Source of the DNA: Microstegium vimineum
Lineage: Eukaryota; Streptophyta; Magnoliopsida; Poales; Poaceae
Assembly (NCBI GenBank): GCA_022036555.1
Contig: CM039134.1
Coordinates: forward strand, 6,572,818 to 6,636,817
DNA length: 64,000 bases
Reading direction: 5' to 3'
Part shown: piece after piece, positions 61,591-64,000 of the stretch
Numbering within the stretch: position 1 is the stretch's first letter
Layout of the letters: every line of letters starts with the position of its first letter
Position numbers and translations under genes: made by a program
The notes under the pieces: model-generated
The model's database searches: none
What the model saw: the letters and a program-made list of their open reading frames with translations, nothing else
Told to the model about the DNA's origin: nothing

Positions 61591-62533
61591 TTATCCATAT
61601 CCTCACGACTCGAATGGGGTAGGGTATTTGGAAACCGAATGCAAATTCATTATATTCGAAAAAAGGAGGTGAAATTCACGAATGTCTATAGTGGTGGTCA
61701 ATCCGGGGTATGAATTCAGTGCGGTGAAGGTGATTTTGGCGCCGGGAGATGAGACCAACAATTCCTTGAATAGAGTGAGGAGCCAAGCTGTGCAGCCTGT
61801 ATACACCAGCCACCCAAAAAAAGATTCCTGTGTAGTACGGCCTACTACGTAGGAGTAGTCCTACTAGTAGTGTGGTACAGTAGCTCTAGTACAGTACTCC
61901 TAGTCCTAGAGTACAGAACTAGGCCTCCCACAGTGACAGACCCGTCCCACGACGGACCACGACAAATCTGCGCGCACGTTCGGTTTTGAAAAGACTTGCG
62001 GTTGCCTATCCCTATATGCGCTCTTTTCTTCTCGGTTTCATTTTTTTTCTTTTTCTGGGAAGAAAGATAATCCTATCACTAGAGGATGAGCATTAGTGTT
62101 GAGGACACTACTCAAGGGAGTATAAAAGGAAATCCTCGAATCTCTTGACCCGCTGTATTCTCTCCGCCTAAAATAAGTGGTTATCTTACTTGAGAGATCA
62201 AGCTTTATTTGAATTTCATTAGATTTATCAAAGAAAGATTTGAACATTTGTACTTTTAATGTAGTTACTATAAAAATATATGTTGCTATGAATCTATCTA
62301 ATGATTCTTATTACACAAGCTTTAATATTAGTGTGTAAAAGTTAAGAAGATTTTTGTTTCTTGAGGAATAAGATGAGATGAGATGTATAGTTACTTACTT
62401 TGACGAGGGGAGCACTGCTCGCAGAGTCGGAGATACCTTGGTCTCGCTATCTAGTTGTAGTAGAACATAGTGTAGCATTTGTTCTGGCTTAATTAGCTAA
62501 TGGGGACTCATGTGTGGTGAAAAAAAAAAACAT
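61591..62533. other. Intergenic, MITE remnants
   Basis: A degraded Stowaway-like sequence (TCTCCGCCTAAAATAAGTGG and onward) lies near 62160-62370. No gene is seen. Confidence 0.4.
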
Positions 62534-62543
62534 GTGGTGCCCA

Positions 62544-63093
62544 AAGTTTTGCTAGGCGCTAGGCGAAATCTAGGCGATGATCCCTAGCCTAGCGACTAGT
62601 CCAGCATAGGCTAGCCTAGGCGATGTTAGGCGTTTTTCTAGCCGTTTTGCCAATTTAGTATAATATATATACATATATATAGGAGAAATCATGAATAATT
62701 TAGATTTCAGAAAAAAAAATAGAGGAGAGAAAGGAAACAAATGAGAGGAGAGGAGAGGGGAGGGGAGGAGAGGACAGGAGCAGGGGAGGAGTACATATAG
62801 ACCTTGGGGCTACGACTGAGGGAGGAGATCGGCATCGGGGAGAAGGAGCAGTCGCGTCCCCGGCGGGGAGGAGCAGCAGTCGGCCGCGTCCTTATTTCGC
62901 ACGCGCTCGCCCGCAGAGGCGCGATGCCTAGGGCACCTGGGAGTCGCCGAATTGCCGCGGAATCACCGCAAGCCGCCGCCTACGCGCTCCACCCGACTTG
63001 AGGCCCGACTACCACCCTAGGCGAGGCGCCAGGCCAAAGCCTAGCGTCTAGGCGGGACTAGGCGCATCCTAATCGTCGACTTTAAAAACACAG
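62544..63093. mobile_element. CTAGGCG-rich element flanked by a 10 bp direct repeat
   Basis: It is flanked by GTGGTGCCCA at 62534-62543 and 63094-63103. The left part repeats GCTAGGCG / CCTAGGCGAT and the right part repeats the inverse forms (GGCGAGGCGCCAGGCC, GCGTCTAGGCGGG). The ends AAGTTTTGC and TTTAAAAACACAG are weakly inverse. If the target duplication is really 8 bp (GTGGTGCC), a hAT-type element is the best guess. Open frames inside are artefacts. Confidence 0.65.
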
Positions 63094-63103
63094 GTGGTGC
63101 CCA

Positions 63104-64000
63104 TTTCCTTCTAGTTGATCCTGTATGTCATGTCCTTTTCTTCTTGCAGGCTGCTGACTCGTCGATAGTGTATCAATCAATATAACAAAAGGTGGATAAG
63201 GCACACAGCCGTGCTAATCCAAAGCTACTGCTTACTAACATTCAAATTCCCCCTGTTATAATAACCATGGCACCTTTCTTAAAGATGTAAGTGGACTAAC
63301 ATGCATGCAAACCCATATGGCCATATATAAGCTTCATTTTTAGGTTGCCATGACTCTTGAACAATCCATAAAATTAAATCTATATGTTGGTCCGCAGGCT
63401 GGTCCACTAACATCCCTAATCATCATCATAGGGGTCCATGTGCCATCACTGTCTTTGGTCTACTAAACAAACAGAAATTCTCTACATGGACTCCATCCCT
63501 CAAAAAAAAAAAAGATCCTAGCTATAGCATTCAGAATTTATTCCAAAAAAAGACACTAAAGATTGTTTGACACTGTGCAGCATTACTGTTTATCATTATC
63601 CACTAGTACTTTTGAGAGTCACTTTGCTTGATCTTTACTTTGTTATATAAATTCTATGATATATGTGGGACAAAAGAAGTATATTGTGTCCATATGGACC
63701 ATGGAGAACACAGAATATGGAACTAAAAGCCATCACATATATACAGCTCCATGCTGAAGCCAAAAAAGGGCGAAACGCAAGGAATGATGCGCAGTCATCA
63801 TGCACTAGTCCGGCTACCACCGGCTGGGGTCTAATTTGATTGAGGTGGCTTTGCAGCTGATTTGTCTATAGTCAAACCGCATTAGAGAGACATACTCCTA
63901 CACAATCAGGAAGGAAAGCAGGCGACCCATGAAAGAATCTAATGCAATGAGAACAGTAAGATCAAACAAACGTAAAGAAATGGAGGCAAAGGGAAATCAT
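63104..64000. other. Intergenic end of window
   Basis: AT-rich with no recognisable gene or element ends. Confidence 0.5.

Overview
This window is nuclear DNA from a grass, most likely a panicoid such as sorghum or a close relative. The evidence is GT-AG introns, a mix of GC-rich and AT-rich genes, and many grass-type MITEs (TA-flanked CTCCCTCC-ended Stowaways, a TTA-flanked Tourist, hAT and Mutator fold-backs, a solo LTR). There is no bacterial or organellar content. I found no rRNA, tRNA or CRISPR. Exon coordinates were derived by hand from reading frame, splice dinucleotides and family motifs. In every intact gene below the exon phases close exactly.

Layout: 0-8.5 kb is MITE-rich intergenic DNA. 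8.63-13.16 kb (+) is a two-exon cytokinin oxidase/dehydrogenase closest, as I recall it, to rice OsCKX2 (Gn1a). 13.2-21.3 kb is intergenic with MITEs and AT repeats. 21.36-23.70 kb (+) is a six-exon ceramidase-like (CREST) membrane protein. 24.42-26.34 kb (+) is an intronless E-class PPR gene broken by three one-base shifts. 26.40-27.08 kb (-) is HAL3/phosphopantothenoylcysteine decarboxylase. 28.11-32.91 kb (-) is a plant membrane/coiled-coil protein of unknown function, with a possible internal promoter and alternative first exon. 33.0-34.7 kb holds two fold-back transposons. 36.10-38.49 kb (-) is an organellar Mini-ribonuclease III. 39.6-41.3 kb is LINE debris and another repeat. 41.71-45.80 kb (+) is a ten-exon DEAD-box helicase of the RH20/p68 type. 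47.57-50.20 kb holds a Mutator-like fold-back and a solo LTR. 53.82-60.37 kb (-) is an eight-exon CYP90D brassinosteroid P450. 60.4-64 kb is repeats.

The genes do not form one pathway or operon. The set CKX2-like, RH20-like and CYP90D2-like matches, from memory, a short collinear block of rice chromosome 1 (Gn1a, RH20 and D2), so shared ancestry explains the order. Two hormone genes with yield effects, cytokinin breakdown and brassinosteroid synthesis, are therefore about 40 kb apart. I saw no convincing new biological system. The most useful leads are the PPR frameshifts, the internal alternative promoter/first exon, several transposon insertions whose history can be read base by base, and an inverted repeat bracketing the CKX region.
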